DNA of 64,000 nucleotides from Cephalopachus bancanus (taxonomy: Eukaryota; Chordata; Mammalia; Primates; Tarsiidae). The stretch lies in assembly GCA_027257055.1 (NCBI GenBank), contig JAPVLO010000207.1, forward strand, positions 416,001 through 480,000. Direction: 5' to 3'. The translations under genes were made by a program, and so were the position numbers. The notes under the pieces were generated by a model that saw nothing but the letters and a program-made list of their open reading frames with translations, did not search any database and had not been told where the DNA came from. Shown here piece by piece: positions 1 through 11,992 of the stretch; within the stretch, counting starts at the first letter, position 1; every line of letters starts with the position of its first letter.

Positions 1-1503
1 GTACTTAGCAAGTGTGAAGCCCCAAGCTAGAGACTATGCAGGACCCGAGAACTCAGATGTGTGTAGGGAACCCTTAATTATGTAAACGAGGTAGACATTT
101 GAGATGAGTGGCAGGAGAATGTGTGTCCATTGGAACTAAGCAAGTGGGTGTTCTGCACAATATATGCACGGAGGGCTGACTCTGTGGATATGAAGACTTG
201 TAAGGGACAGACCCTGTCCTCAGAGAAATAAAATGCCTACAGTCAAGAGCTAAGAATTAATACCAAAATATAAGTGGGCTCATTGGGCAGAACCAACTTA
301 TGGCATGCATGTGGTATAGACAGAGACTGACAGGGATTTAGAGACATAGGAATGGATGTGAACACAAAGGTTTGAGGAGGCTACGTGGACAACAAGGGGT
401 ATCATCTTGGCCTTTGAAAGGTTGGCAGGATTTGACTTGGTGAAGAGGAAGGGAAAGGTGACTTTAACGGGGAAGATTATTCCAAGGCACAGAGGTGTGA
501 AAATGTTTTACAAAACTAGGTTCATTTGTTCCCACCTGTAGGCCCTGCCCCCTCCCCAAGTAGCAGAGTCTTGGCTCACTCCTTCTCTCCCCTCCTCCCT
601 GTAGTGAGCCCCTCAGTCTGGATGCTGCTTTGTTTCAGATTATACAGCTCTCCACTTGTCTTCTTCCACGGCCAGTGCCCTGATCTCTGGGGCCAGCAAT
701 TTGTTTGTGGGGGAAGGGGGTCTCTCTACCAGTATTGCCAATCTCACCAACTTCTTGAGTACCGAATTCCTTCATATTGTGTTCAACCTTCCTCAAGGTC
801 CTTGCTACTTGCTGTGTTAACTTAGAAACTATCCCCTCCCCCTTCCACAGGCCTAGGCTTCCAGATTGCAGTTCCATAAATGTTCATAGCAAGCCTCAGC
901 AGTACCGTTTGGGCTTCATTGTGCTTATGATTATGGCACATCCTTATCTGTGTTGCTCTATAGGCCATGGTCTGCCACACTGGCATCTAGAAACTGTCAC
1001 ATAGAGTGAGGAATGGTGTACATGGGGACTGTATAAAGGCTAGTAAGAGCCAAGACTGGAAATACAGGTGTGAACTTAGATTTTAGAGAGACTTGATTCA
1101 GTACTGAAGGGAAATCACATGGTGTGCTTTTTGTTTCTCAATAGCTTAACTAAACAGACCTTTACTGAAGCACATTTAGGTTGTTTTCAATCTCTTTCTG
1201 TTGAAGTGTAACAGTAATTACCTATGAATAAACATAATTTAATATTAATGTTTAATTTTGATAATGCTGCCATTTTGGTGGGAGAGGCAGATAAAATACT
1301 GGTCTTCAAACTGGGGACGTTTTCCAGGTCCTTGACTTCCTATGTGTCCTCTTTCCAAAAGTTGATCTGTCTGAGAAGACAGTTGTACTCAAGGTGTTTC
1401 TTATCTCGATCACGCTTCTTCCACTTTACTAAAAAGAAGACATGGCCATTATTCATCCCGAGTCTTGTTGTTTGTGTACCTGATGTTTAAAAACGTCCAG
1501 GTT
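1..1503. other. Mostly unique non-coding DNA
   Basis: No gene, intact repeat or RNA gene could be recognised. A short stretch around 1160-1270 resembles the antisense 3' part of an old L1 ('acatttaggttgttttcaat'), but it is too diverged to bound. Short open frames here lack protein-like composition. Confidence 0.5.
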
Positions 1504-1515
1504 AACAAGCAAAGG

Positions 1516-1836
1516 GGTTGGGTGTGATAGCTCACTGCTGTAATCCCAGCACCTCTGGGAGGCCAAAGTGAGAGGAGTGCTTGAGCCCAGGAGTTCGAGA
1601 CTAGCCTAGGTAACATAGCAAGACCTTGTCATTACAAAAAAATACAAAAATTAGCCAGGCATGGTGGCACATGCCTGTAGTCCCAGCTACTCCTGAGGGT
1701 GGAGAATAAAGATCACCTGAACCCAGGAGGTCAAGGCTGCAGTGAGCTGGTATGCCACTGCATTCCAGCTTGAGTGACAGAGTGAGACCCTGACTCAAAA
1801 CAACAACTACAACAAAAAACAAGAAAACAAACAAAG
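1516..1836 (+). mobile_element. Alu SINE, old (AluJ-like) dimer
   Basis: A 7SL-derived dimer runs from a decayed 'ggttgggtgtgatagctcac' start through 'taatcccagcac', a central A-rich linker, 'ttagccaggcatggtggcac' and 'gagaccctgactc' to an A-rich tail with C interruptions. A 12-nt imperfect target-site duplication flanks it (aacaagcaaagg at 1504-1515, aacaaacaaagg at 1826-1837). It lacks the lineage-specific bases of the young copies in this window, so it is one of the older insertions. Confidence 0.85.
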
Positions 1837-1837
1837 G

Positions 1838-2190
1838 AACAATTAGAAATATTATTAGCAAAGTCAATGACTCTGGGTAAAAAATCCTTTTCCAAGTCAG
1901 GTGGTTTCCAATTCTAGCTTCCAACAATTGAAGGAGTTGTTAGCTGGTAGGTAATTCAAAAATAATTTTTGATGATAGGTCGCTACATGATTTTGACATA
2001 TAACTCTGAAAGAGTACAAAGATTTACTGATATTGTTGTAACTCTTATCTAGTTATTTATGTGAACAAGATTTACTGGCACTTGTAGCTATAAAAATGAA
2101 AAATTAATGCATTTTTGAGTAAAATTTTACTTTTATATTTAATAATAACAATTTCGATAAGAAATAAATTTCTGTTGTTTATAAAAAAAT
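1838..2190. other. AT-rich unique DNA
   Basis: AT-rich sequence with no recognisable gene or repeat. It ends at the target site of the nested Alu pair. Confidence 0.4.
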
Positions 2191-2206
2191 AATAATAACA
2201 ATTTCT

Positions 2207-2799
2207 TTCTTTCTTTTTTTTGAATTGAAGTCTCACTCTGTTGCCCAGGCTGGAGTGCATTGGCACGCTCACGGCCACCCCAGCATCAACCTGCTGGGCT
2301 CTGGTGATCCTTCTGCCTCAGCCTTCCAAGTAGCCAGAACTACAGGTGTGTGTTACCACGCCCAGCTAATTTTTTTTTTTTTTTTTGAGTTGGAATCTCA
2401 CTCTGTCGCCCAGACTGGAGTGCAGTGGCCGCTCCCGAACACCGCAGCCTCAACCTGCTGGGCTCCGGCGATCTTTCCGCCTCAGCCTTCCAAGTAGCTG
2501 GAACTACAGGTGCGCGCTTACCCACGCCCAGCTAATTTTTTATTTATTGTAGAGATGAGGTCTCACCAAGTTGCCCAGGTAGGTCTCGAACCCACAGGCT
2601 CAGGCAATCCACTCACCTCAGCCTCCCAAAGTGCGGGATTACAGGCTGAGCCACTGAGCCCAGCTAATTTTTTTATTTATTGTAGAGATGAGATCTCACC
2701 AAGTTGCCTGGACTGGTTTCGAATCCGCAGTCTCAGGCAATTCACTCACCTTGGCCCCCCAAAGTGCTGAGATTACAGGCCGAGCCACCAAGCCCGGCC
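2207..2799 (-). mobile_element. Alu SINE (outer copy of a nested pair)
   Basis: Antisense Alu whose right arm (2207-2376) and left arm (2659-2799) are separated by a second Alu. A perfect 16-nt target-site duplication, aataataacaatttct, occurs at 2191-2206 and 2800-2815, so the two arms are one insertion. The split is at the central A-rich linker. Confidence 0.9.
2377..2658 (-). mobile_element. Alu SINE (inner copy, inserted in another Alu)
   Basis: Full-length antisense Alu of the young local type ('gagttggaatctcactctgt', 'ctgggctccggcgatc', 'aggcaatccactcacc'). It lies in the linker of the outer Alu. The outer linker sequence cccagctaattttttt is duplicated on both sides (2361-2376 and 2659-2674), as expected for its target-site duplication. 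Confidence 0.9.
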
Positions 2800-2815
2800 A
2801 ATAATAACAATTTCT

Positions 2816-3171
2816 CATATTAGTTATGTTTTGATCAATTGCATATTAATATTAAAGACAATGAAAACCCAATCCAGAAGAAAAACAATTTTTTAATCTT
2901 TAGAGATTATAGTCATAGGATAACTTTAAAATTTATGTATATATATTTATAGCTAGTAAATATAGTGCAGCAAATTATTATAGGTGTATCAGTAAAAGAT
3001 TTTGACACATAAATATTAGGATAAAATACTAAAAAGTAAGTAAAAGGAAATAAGAGTTCAAAGAGAAAAAGGAATGGTATAAAATTTATGATTTTAAATA
3101 GATGATCCATTGAGGTATTTAAATTCCATTGGCTCATTTGGATTCATTTAATAGAGTAATTTACTAGTTTA
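2816..3171. other. AT-rich unique DNA
   Basis: Very AT-rich with many TA steps. No gene or assignable repeat is seen; it may be an eroded LINE. Confidence 0.35.
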
Positions 3172-3469
3172 ATTTTTTTTTTTTTTGAGGTGGAGTCTCA
3201 CTCTGTCGCTCAGGCTGGAGGGCAGTGGCACTTTCATGGCCACAGCAGCCTCGACCTGCTGGGTTCAGATGATTCTTCTGCCTCAGTCTTCCAAGTAGCT
3301 GGAGCTACAGGCACACGCCAGCAAGCCTGACTAATTTCCTGATTTTATTGTAGAGATGGGGTCTCGCCAAGTTGCCTAGGCTGGTCTCGAGCCTGTGGGT
3401 TCAAGCAATCTACTCCACCCTGGCCTCCCAAAGTGCTGGGATTATAGGCATGAGCCACCGTGCTTGGCC
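3172..3469 (-). mobile_element. Alu SINE, antisense
   Basis: Antisense dimer: poly-T, 'gaggtggagtctcactctgt', 'cgacctgctgggttcagatg', the linker, 'gtagagatggggtctcgcc', ending 'gccaccgtgcttggcc'. Several substitutions place it at intermediate age. Target-site duplication unclear. Confidence 0.88.
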
Positions 3470-5245
3470 TTATTTTGACAGGATTTATGTATTCCATATG
3501 ACAGGATGGCCCGGAAGAGAGAGGTGGTGGGGCTGGAAGTCTGTGGAGGTTGCTTTGCCAAGGGCCAGGCATGAGAAAGTGCGGCCAAGTGCTGTCCATG
3601 AAGGGTGCTTCCTCTGCAGTGACTATTTTCCATATAGTCATCTTTTGGACATTCCTACAAATGCAGAGATTCTTATTTACATTCTGCTAGGGGAGAAAAA
3701 TGAGGCCCAGAGGGGTCTTCCTCTTGTAGGTTTTGTACCTTAGTGGCCATGGGCAGACTGAGATTCGTGCTGCAGGCCGAGGCATCTTTCCACACATTGG
3801 CCATATGCTTGGTTGGAGCTCTCAAATTGCCTTTAAAAAGGGTGACTACAGTTTTGAAATGAAAATTTGGGATCCTTGGGCCAGTTCAGAATTTTTGTCA
3901 TGATTTGTGAATTCATTTACATGAGAAGCTTTTACAAAGTTGTAAACATGAAATCAAATGGGAACTTGCATTTACTGAATCATCCTTATTGTAAAGAATT
4001 TAGCTGTGTAAACTCTCTGTGGTCCCAGGAAAAGCAGCATGTACAGCACTCTTCTGGTATAGAGAATTCTTTTGCTTTCATGATGGAAAGGAGTGCTGTG
4101 AAATACAAGGCTGGATGTAGTCCTGAAAAAATGGATGACACTTTTTTGGCCCATTTGGAACATTTGCTTAGCCCAGTGATAGAGAGAGACTTGATGCGGT
4201 GTTTTCACAGGGCTGATTGAACGGACTCTGAAAGGAAGCCATCCGATTGTTGATTCCACACCACACAGAAACACGAGGTGGTGGGATGAGCAGTTTTTCC
4301 ACACTTTAATATTTTCCAGGACGATAATGAAGGCCTTGCCCTTAGAGAACCCTGAGCCACCTAATAATTCATCATTCCAGACTTGAGAGGGAGAAATGGG
4401 AGGTTTATACCATTTAATAGAAGTCCTGGACCTGGAAAGGAGTTGAGGGCAGTCGTGGGAATGCGATGGGCAAGGTAAGGTAAGGGTCACAGCACAGCTT
4501 TGATCTCTTGTGGGAAAATGTTGTGTTTGGTATCATTATTTCCAGCTCTGTTTTCAGAAAAGTTTCTGAAAAGCTTAGCTTTTGGGGGAGGACAGGAGAG
4601 AATGCTTTCAAGGAAGTCCTGAGTCCACACAGGGGACATACTGTGTGCCATTCACGTCATGATACTTTACTTTCATGAATCAGATTGTCTTGGAGAGGAG
4701 GAAATCACAACTCAGATCCACTAACTTGCCCAGGATCTAGAATTTGAACTGTGATTCCTTTGATTCCAAAGCCCTTTCTACTACTTTGTGATGTGTCCTT
4801 GTGCTGAAATAATAGGAAATGAGAGGTATTCTGGATTGAGCTCATGGTATCAGCTACCTGTTCTGAAAAACTCTTGAGTACCCTTTATCTGTAGGCATTT
4901 GGGGAGAGGAACAATGCTGGCCAGAGAGGAGGAGTTGAGGGGGAAGATACCAGAGTTCCTCAGACTGCTTCTGTTTCATGGAAAGGGAATTTCATGGCAT
5001 CTAGTCTCTGCTGGTTTGGAGAAGTGGGTCCTGAATTCATCTGCCACTAGTTACCCAGTGAAGGAAAACAGGAGAAATGTGGTAAACTAAAGGGGTATGG
5101 GATTCACAAAACAGTTTTTGTTTGTTTACTGGTTTCTTAATTTGGAACCAATATAAAAGTCCCAGCTTTAAATTTTTTTCCTGGGGAAAGGGACTAAAAA
5201 TAAGCAAAACGAAATCCCAAACCCATTATCATCTTCACATTGTAT
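3470..5245. other. Mostly unique DNA with a MIR/L2-like trace
   Basis: No gene is supported. 4625-4765 resembles an old MIR/L2 3' region ('tactgtgtgccattcacg', 'taacttgcccaggatctag', 'aatttgaactgtgattcc'), at low confidence. Open frames at 3867-4220 (+) and 3972-4490 (-) overlap on opposite strands and show no recognisable domain. Confidence 0.45.
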
Positions 5246-5260
5246 AAGAAGAGACATTTG

Positions 5261-5554
5261 GCCGGGCTCGGTGGCTCAGCCTGTAATCCCACGCCTTTGG
5301 GAGGCTGAGGTGAGTGGATTGCCTGAGCCCGCGGGTTCGAGACCCGCCTGGGCAGCGAGACCTCATCTCTACAATAAATCAAAAAATCAGCCGGGCGTGG
5401 TAGTGCATGCCTGTAATTCCAGCTACTTGGAAGGCTGAGGCGGAAGGATCCCTGGAGCCCAGCAGGTCGAGGCTGCGGTGGCCGGGAGCGGCCACTGCAC
5501 TGCAGTCTGGGCGACAGAGTGAGACTCCAACTCAAAAAAAAAAAAAAAGAAAAA
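5261..5554 (+). mobile_element. Alu SINE, young local subfamily
   Basis: One of the best-preserved copies: starts 'gccgggctcggtggctcag', carries 'gcctgagcccgcgggttcga' and 'ctacaataaatcaaaaaatc', ends 'gagactccaactc' plus a long A tail. A perfect 15-nt target-site duplication, aagaagagacatttg, lies at 5246-5260 and 5555-5569. The intact duplication and CpG retention mark it as recent. It shows the lineage-specific bases used here to argue for a non-anthropoid primate. Confidence 0.95.
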
Positions 5555-5569
5555 AAGAAGAGACATTTG

Positions 5570-5720
5570 ACCAGGCACAGTGGCTCACGCCTGTCATCAC
5601 AGCACTTTGGATGGCTGAGGCGGGAGGATTGCTTGAGGCCAGGAGTTTGAGACCATTGTGAGCAACACAGTGAGACCCTGTCTCTACAAAGAAGAAGAAG
5701 AGGGGAAGGAGGGGAGGAGG
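5570..5720 (+). mobile_element. Free left Alu monomer (FLAM-like)
   Basis: A single left-arm unit ('accaggcacagtggctcacg' to 'gagaccctgtctctac') followed by a purine tract of GAA and GGA units, without a right arm. It directly abuts the right target-site duplication of the younger upstream Alu, so that Alu inserted at or next to its 5' end. The purine tail (5688-5721) is polypurine on the plus strand. Confidence 0.8.
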
Positions 5721-7635
5721 AGATATTTATAAGCCAAAATAATAAATTAAAAGAAAACAGATACATAAAATAGGATAACAGGACAGCCAAGAAAGGAACT
5801 GACACTTACCTATTACAAAATTAAGTTAGATTTAAAATATTTTGAATCAAGAAAGCAAATTACAGTGTACATTTCTTGATGTTTATCAGTTTGGGTATTT
5901 TTATTTAGCAATGCAGCATCAGGAGAAGCTTGACCATCCAGCTTGTTTTATGCTTTATTTTCTTTTAATCACAGTTACTGTTGAGAGTTCATTTTGACAG
6001 GTATTTTGATGAAAACAGTATCAGCAACTAATGTAATTTCACTCCATATGGAATATTCTGGTGGAGGGCAAGAAGGGGAGTAAGAACAGTATTTAGACTT
6101 TTAGTTCTGTGGCCAAGTCAGGAAGACCACAGGGGTAACAGCTCTGGGGGATGATGGGTGAAGACTCCAGGAAGGGTCTACAAGGACCTGTCTGTCCTTG
6201 CTTTATATGTGGGGTGGAGATGGGGGCTGCACAGGACCCTGACTGCCTACTGTGGAAGAGGTAGGAATTTATTTGAGAGGGATGCTGGTAAAAACTTTTG
6301 TCGTGACTTGGACTGGTGTTTAGTAGAACTGCTCTTGTAAAGGAATTATCTTGTTTGGTTTCCAAGACAATTTAAAGGAGAAAGTGCAGACAAAGGTCCA
6401 TTGTTTTCTCCAGGGCAGCTGTTTATTGCATTGGTTCTAAGGAGGGGTATGGGACGCCTGCCGGACTCAGGCCTAGGTGCTCAGATGTGGAGGTGGTCCT
6501 GCTGCTATGCCTGATTATCTTCTTTCTTCTGATTATCTTCTTTTATGCCTGATCTTACTTGTGGGGACTTTTTACAAACTGCATTTTTCTCCAAGCAGTA
6601 AAAATCTTAGCTTCACCTCTACTTGGTCTCAGTGCTCGGGAGTTTTGGTGAATGCTGCGAGTGCCTGGAAACAGAAAATGAGCCTAAAAGCATCTTGGGA
6701 ATTCCCCAACTCTCCTCTCTTTTTGTCCAAGGGAATGCTTACCTCTGCCTTTCCAGAGGCCACGCTGGGGGAAGTGTGTGTTTTGGCCTCTCTGGAGAAG
6801 GGCACACTAGCTTCCCTGGCCTGTTTACATTAGTTTGGTCCTTTCTGCCCTTGATTACAAATGAGGCCTCTGGTGGGGGATTTCCCTGCTTCCACAGAGG
6901 TCACTCCTTCCTTTTGACTTCGTTCTCAATTTTTCCACCTGGGGAAGAGCCGCCTTAAAAAAAAAAAAATTCCTCCCTCTTTGTCTCAGACTTTTCCCAG
7001 TAAGTGGGTTAGTTCATAATCAGGAAGTAATTCATCTGTCTCCTGAAATTCCCTCCCACTGGGTTCTGTGACCATTAAACCTTTTCTCATTTGCTTGTCA
7101 CTGCCCTAATTGTCAGCACTCTCCCTAAGAAAAGGAACAGTCTTTCAAGCCCAGAATCTGGACTGCTTATCGGTGCTTGTTGAGCTGAAGTGTTCCTAGT
7201 CCTCAGGAATGTGTGTCTGGCTCCTGGAGTAGAATGTAAACCCTTTGAGGCTAAGAGTTCCAAGTTCTTTCCTTCCCTTGCCCCCTAGTCTGTAGGTATG
7301 GCATGTGAGAGGAGAGTTGGATCCTATGGGGTGGTTGGCTACCAGTGGTCCAATTTGCAGCTGTGGTCACCTTATCTTTGTTCCCACCATCAGCCTGCTC
7401 ACTTGGAATGCAGGCACATCCACCCCTCTCTGAGGTTGGCTTTTTTCTTGTGTGCTATGCAAGACTGCAGCTCACAGTAGAGGAAGGGAAAACTTCCTTG
7501 CCCCTAGGGAACGATGGTAGAAGGCCTACCTCAGGCCTCTTGTTCTTCTATGGAAGATCCCTTTTCTTGTTCACTTGAACAGTCTTGCTATCAGAGTCTC
7601 TGGCACAAATGAAGAGTTCCTATTGGAAACCTTTT
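5721..7635. other. Unique non-coding DNA
   Basis: No gene, RNA gene or well-preserved repeat recognised. Overlapping open frames at 6477-6958 have no recognisable motif or splice context. A poly-A run at 6957-6969 is isolated. Confidence 0.45.
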
Positions 7636-7637
7636 CT

Positions 7638-7956
7638 TTTTTTCCTTTTTTTTTTTTTTTGGGAGTCGGAGTCTCACTCTGTCACCTAGGATGGAGGTTG
7701 GAGTGCAGTGGCACATTCGTGGGCATCGCAGCCTCAACCTGCTAGGCTCAGGCGATCCTCCCACTTTAGCCTTCCAAGTAGTTGGAACTACAGGTGTGCA
7801 CCACCATGCCCAGCTAATTTTTTTTTTTAAATTTATTATAGTGACAAAGTCTTGGCATGTTGCCCAGGCTGGTCTTGAACCCCAGGGCTCAGGCAACCCT
7901 CTTGCCTCCACCTTCTAAAGTGCTGAGATTGCAGGCATGAGCCACCATCCCCAGCC
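7638..7956 (-). mobile_element. Alu SINE, antisense
   Basis: Antisense dimer with poly-T, 'gagtcggagtctcactctgt', a small internal duplication ('ggatggaggttggagtgcag'), linker and left arm ending 'gccaccatccccagcc'. Confidence 0.88.
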
Positions 7957-10472
7957 ATCTTTACTTTCTTAAAGGTTACTGTGGAAAGCTTAAGTGCACA
8001 TTATTTGATGGTAACAACTTCACTCTCTTCACAGATTTCACACCCTTTGCAGAGTTTCTCTCTTGGATAATTCAGCTGAGTTAAATTTTTTAAAAAATCA
8101 GTGGACATAGTTCTGTGTAGTGACTTCTTTAGTTCCTCCAGCAAAGAACCTTGTTTGGGTCTTTTGAATGTTCTTCCAGTTCCACGAATAATGCTCCATG
8201 GTACTGGTTCTCTGCCTTCATCCCATCCACCCTCTCCTTGATTTCTCAAGGTGTCTGTCTTGCCCCCAGAGATTCCTGCCTACCTTATCTTGTCATAAAC
8301 TTAATCCCAGCTTCTGTTTGGTCAGAACACTATTCATTCTCTTTCTCTCTCTCCTTTCTTCCTTTCTTTACTGGAAAGTTAATGTTTGGCTTTTGGGCTT
8401 TAGTTCTAAGCCAGGTTTCCGATCAGACCTTGGTGCTGAGAATGGGCTTGGTTTCCTACATTATGTTGTTTCTACTTATATTTATGTCCTAGGCCTAAGA
8501 AGGGTTGTTGCTTCTATGTTGCTCCGAGATTTTAGTTCTGTGTCCTTTTTATCCATTTTGTTCCTTGATTAGTAATTTTTGTGTCCTCTTTAAGAATTAT
8601 TTTGCATCTCAAGGTCGTGAAGATCGTCTTCCTAAGCTTCCTTCTGAATGCTTTCCTTCTTCAATGATAGTCTATTTACATTTTGCTCTAGAATCCTATC
8701 TTTAAATCTCAACCATTGTTTTTTAGCTTGAATTCCTTTGTCCCCAGCTTGTTCTCAGTTTAAGATTGCTTCTTTCTTTGTCACCCATCTGCTGGCCTGT
8801 GCCATGGTCTTGTCTTCAGTTCCCTGTGTGCTGTGCCTACCCCACTTCCACAGTTTTCCCTGCTAGCGTAGGTCAAAGAGGAAATATTTAATTCGTCTCT
8901 GCCAAACATTCTGGCTGTGTTGTTTTGCTTAAAAAGACATACAGTAAACAGTTTTGATTCTTGGTCTTGGTGCTCTAGGGCAGATGTTTCTCCTATAATG
9001 GAGGTATTATGGTCAGTTGGAAGGAGTGCTAGACTAGAGTTCAGAGAATTGGATTCTAATTCCTGCTGTGCTACTAATTTGTGGTGGGATCTTGCGCAAG
9101 ACACATTTCTGTTTCAAAAGAGACCTTATTTCATGATAAAGAAGACAGGACTCTGTGGATGTGAGATGGGAACCCAAAGAATACGCCTGGAGGGTCCAGG
9201 AGAGACTAGACAGGCAAGAGGCAGAGAACCATTATCATGAGCATCATTAGTGGAACTGGAGGGATCTCAAATGACCCCCAAACACACGTATGTCGTCATC
9301 TTGAAAAAGCATAAAATGTGATTTAAAAAATGATGGAAATTCTCTGACAAGGTCCACTTCACGAGATAACTGCCTCGTCTATACCTGGGTTTGCTCTGGG
9401 TCCACACCTGTTTGCTGTCACCCTGGGATGTGGGAGGCTTGGCCTTTCGTGGGTTCAATTCCAGAATTCTTCCTCCTACCTTCTGCCTCCTTCAGAAACC
9501 CAGGAATATTTGAAACTCAGCCCAGAGCTTCACCTGGCTTTGATTTTCCCATCATGTGGAGATTGGTCCTAGGAAGTTGTAGCTTCCAGAAATCTGGAAT
9601 CTAAATGTTTGCTAACATGTCCAAATTCCACATTGTTGATTGCTCTTTCTGTTCATGGCTGTGTTCCACTTCTTGTGCCCTGAAAGTTGTATGATTTGGT
9701 TCTAGCAAGGAACGGGAGGGTATTTGGGGGATCCTATCACCAGGAACTAGGAAATAAAAGGAGACAAAGAACTGAGAGATGCCTGCTGGTGTTCTTGAGA
9801 GTTAAGTATTTGAAGCCGCAAAATGGTTTAGCTTCTGCTTATATAAATCACAACCTTCTTCCCCAACACAGATATACTCAGGCAGAGCTGCATTTCTTCC
9901 TTAGCACCATCTCCTTCTGAAATGATTCTGGGATTTAATCAGATCTTGCCAGTTTATACTTTTATTTTCTGTTGAATATTTGCACTGGCTTCCTCTAGTG
10001 TAGAATGAATTGGACAGAGACAGTCTCCAAAGTCTTTTGCTTCCCTGTGGTCCTTTGTAAGGCAGACACTTTCCTAAAGAAATGCAGAGGGATGCTTGTC
10101 TTTGCAGGACTGATGAAAAGGGGGACATGTGCTAACTGTTGCTGTGCCCAACCCTGGGAGGCTCTCAGGCAACTTGCTAGAGACATTCATGGAACTGGCT
10201 AGAATAGTTTGGGAAGAAGGGCTCCATAATGGACTCTGTATTCTCTGCAGTAGGCCCTCTCTGCTATTCTGTAATTCTTTATTTATCTTTAAGTTCTTGT
10301 GACATTTACCCCAGTGTTCATGCCACATTTTTTTCCATAAGCCCTGACTCCATCTTGACCCAACATCACCAGCAAGGGTGCCTTCTACATTTCTGGGGCT
10401 GTTTGAGCTAGGTGATGTGGAACTCTGAGATAGCTTCTTCCCCTCCTTCCTTTCTTCCTTTTTCCTTCCTTC
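7957..10472. other. Unique non-coding DNA
   Basis: Apart from a MIR-like segment near 9013-9125, no gene or repeat is recognised. Open frames at 8151-8572 on two plus-strand frames are pyrimidine-rich and have no domain signature. Confidence 0.45.
9013..9125 (+). mobile_element. MIR SINE fragment
   Basis: Sequence of MIR type: 'ttggaaggagtgctagac', 'attggattctaattcctgct', 'gtgctactaatttgtggtg', then a decayed 'gatcttgcgcaagacac' in place of the usual 'gaccttgggcaag'. Heavily diverged, as expected for this mammal-wide tRNA-derived SINE. Confidence 0.6.
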
Positions 10473-10582
10473 CAGGGTCTCACTCTGTCATCCAGGCTGG
10501 AGTGCAGTGGCACAGTCTTGACTCACCGTAGCCCCAAACTTCTGGGTTCAAGTGATTTCCCACCTCAGCCTCCTGGGCACTC
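10473..10582 (-). mobile_element. Alu SINE fragment (right arm, old)
   Basis: Antisense fragment 'cagggtctcactctgtcatc' to 'cacctcagcctcctgggc', preceded by a CCTT-rich pyrimidine tract (10440-10472) that replaces the expected poly-T. The left arm is missing. Confidence 0.75.
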
Positions 10583-10918
10583 CTATCCAGCCAGCTCCAG
10601 GAGAACAGGCAGTGAGTGTTCTCTGTAGGCTCTGTAGACATGAATGCCGATAATATGCTATTGAATGAATGGTTTGATGTGGGGCTTGATAAGAGTTGTG
10701 AGCCTGTGTCTGGCATTTGGTACTTTCTCCTATCCCATTTGGTTTCTTAAACTAAGTTGTCCTAGGCAGGTGACCCAACTGGTAACTGTTACATAATGCC
10801 CAATGTGTCCTCCCTGTCACTCTAGTTGTGGGTATTCATGGAACACCCTGGTTTCTGCTCATAGGTAATTCAGTTCCCTCTCAGGTAGGTATTTTTCATA
10901 TCCTACTCACATCCTCTT

Positions 10919-11225
10919 ATTAATTAATTAATGAATTAGAGTCAGGGTCTCACTCTGTTGCCCAGACTGGAGTGCGGTGGCACAATCATGGTTCACCACA
11001 GCCTGGACCTCCTGGGCTCAGGTGATTTTTCCACCTCAGCCTCCCAAGTAGTTGAGACTGTAGGTGTGTGTCACCACACCCAGCTCATTTAATTTTTTTT
11101 TTGGTAGAGATAAGTCTTGCTATGTTGCCTAGGCTAGTTTTGGACTCCTGGGCTTAAGCAATCCTCCAGTCTCAGCCTCCCAAAATGTTGGGATAACAGA
11201 TGTGAGCAAGAGCACCTGGCTCTTG
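10919..11225 (-). mobile_element. Alu SINE, old antisense dimer
   Basis: Antisense AluJ-like dimer from a TTAA-rich degenerated tail through 'gtcagggtctcactctgttg' to 'gagcaagagcacctggc'. A 9-nt direct repeat catcctctt at 10910-10918 and 11226-11234 is the probable target-site duplication. Confidence 0.85.
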
Positions 11226-11467
11226 CATCCTCTTTAACTCCCATCTTTCTTTCCCTTTCTGTCCTATTTTACTTCTTACCTCAGGAAACATCCTCCTGGT
11301 CCCCTTTCCTCTTTGACTGTGGGTTAAAAGTTAGCCTTAATCATAGCTACAAGAACAGGAGTACTTCTGAAAGTCATACATTTTGGAGTGGAAGTAGACC
11401 ATTTGAAGAATCAATGTCATCAGTCTTACTCTTGAGAATATCTTTTAAAATCCTCCAGAATAGCCAT

Positions 11468-11746
11468 CTTTTTTTTGAGTTGGAGTCTCTCTCCATTGCC
11501 CAGGGTGCGCTCATGGTCACTCCAGCGTCACTCTGCTGGGCTCAGGCTATCCTTCCACCTCAGCCATTCAAGTAACTGGAACTACAGGCGTGCACTACCA
11601 TGCCCAGCTAAATTTTTTTTATTTATTGTAGAGATGAGGTCTCGCCAAGTTGCCCAGGCTGGTCTCGAACCCATGGGCTCAGGCAGTCCTCTCACCTCGT
11701 CCTCCCAAAAGTGCTGGAATTACAGACTTGAGCCACCACGCCTGGC
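11468..11746 (-). mobile_element. Alu SINE, antisense, local subfamily
   Basis: Antisense copy with 'gagttggagtctctctccat', a short deletion after 'cattgcccagg', and 'tttattgtagagatgaggtc'. A 13-nt target-site duplication with one mismatch (ccagaatagccat at 11455-11467, ccagaatagctat at 11747-11759) fixes both ends. Confidence 0.9.
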
Positions 11747-11992
11747 CCAGAATAGCTATTTTTAAATTATCTTGTCTTTCTTCCAGGATCATAACTTGAG
11801 ATATGTAAAAAATGATTAAATATTATTCCTCTTATGTTTTGTTTTATAGCTGGTATTTGCAGAGGTATTGTTTTGTATCTTTATTATATATAAACATCAC
11901 TTTGGCCACGTTATTCAGTAGAGCTTATCTGGGCATCCAATTACCATGTCTGTTATTGTTTCTATGGGAAAATGTCTTCTACTTATAAAAGT

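Noticed and set aside
5194..5805. 203-codon minus-strand open frame
   Set aside because: It is a translation of an antisense Alu and an Alu monomer, with the repeated Alu peptide pattern ([27 protein letters not shown]). Not a gene.
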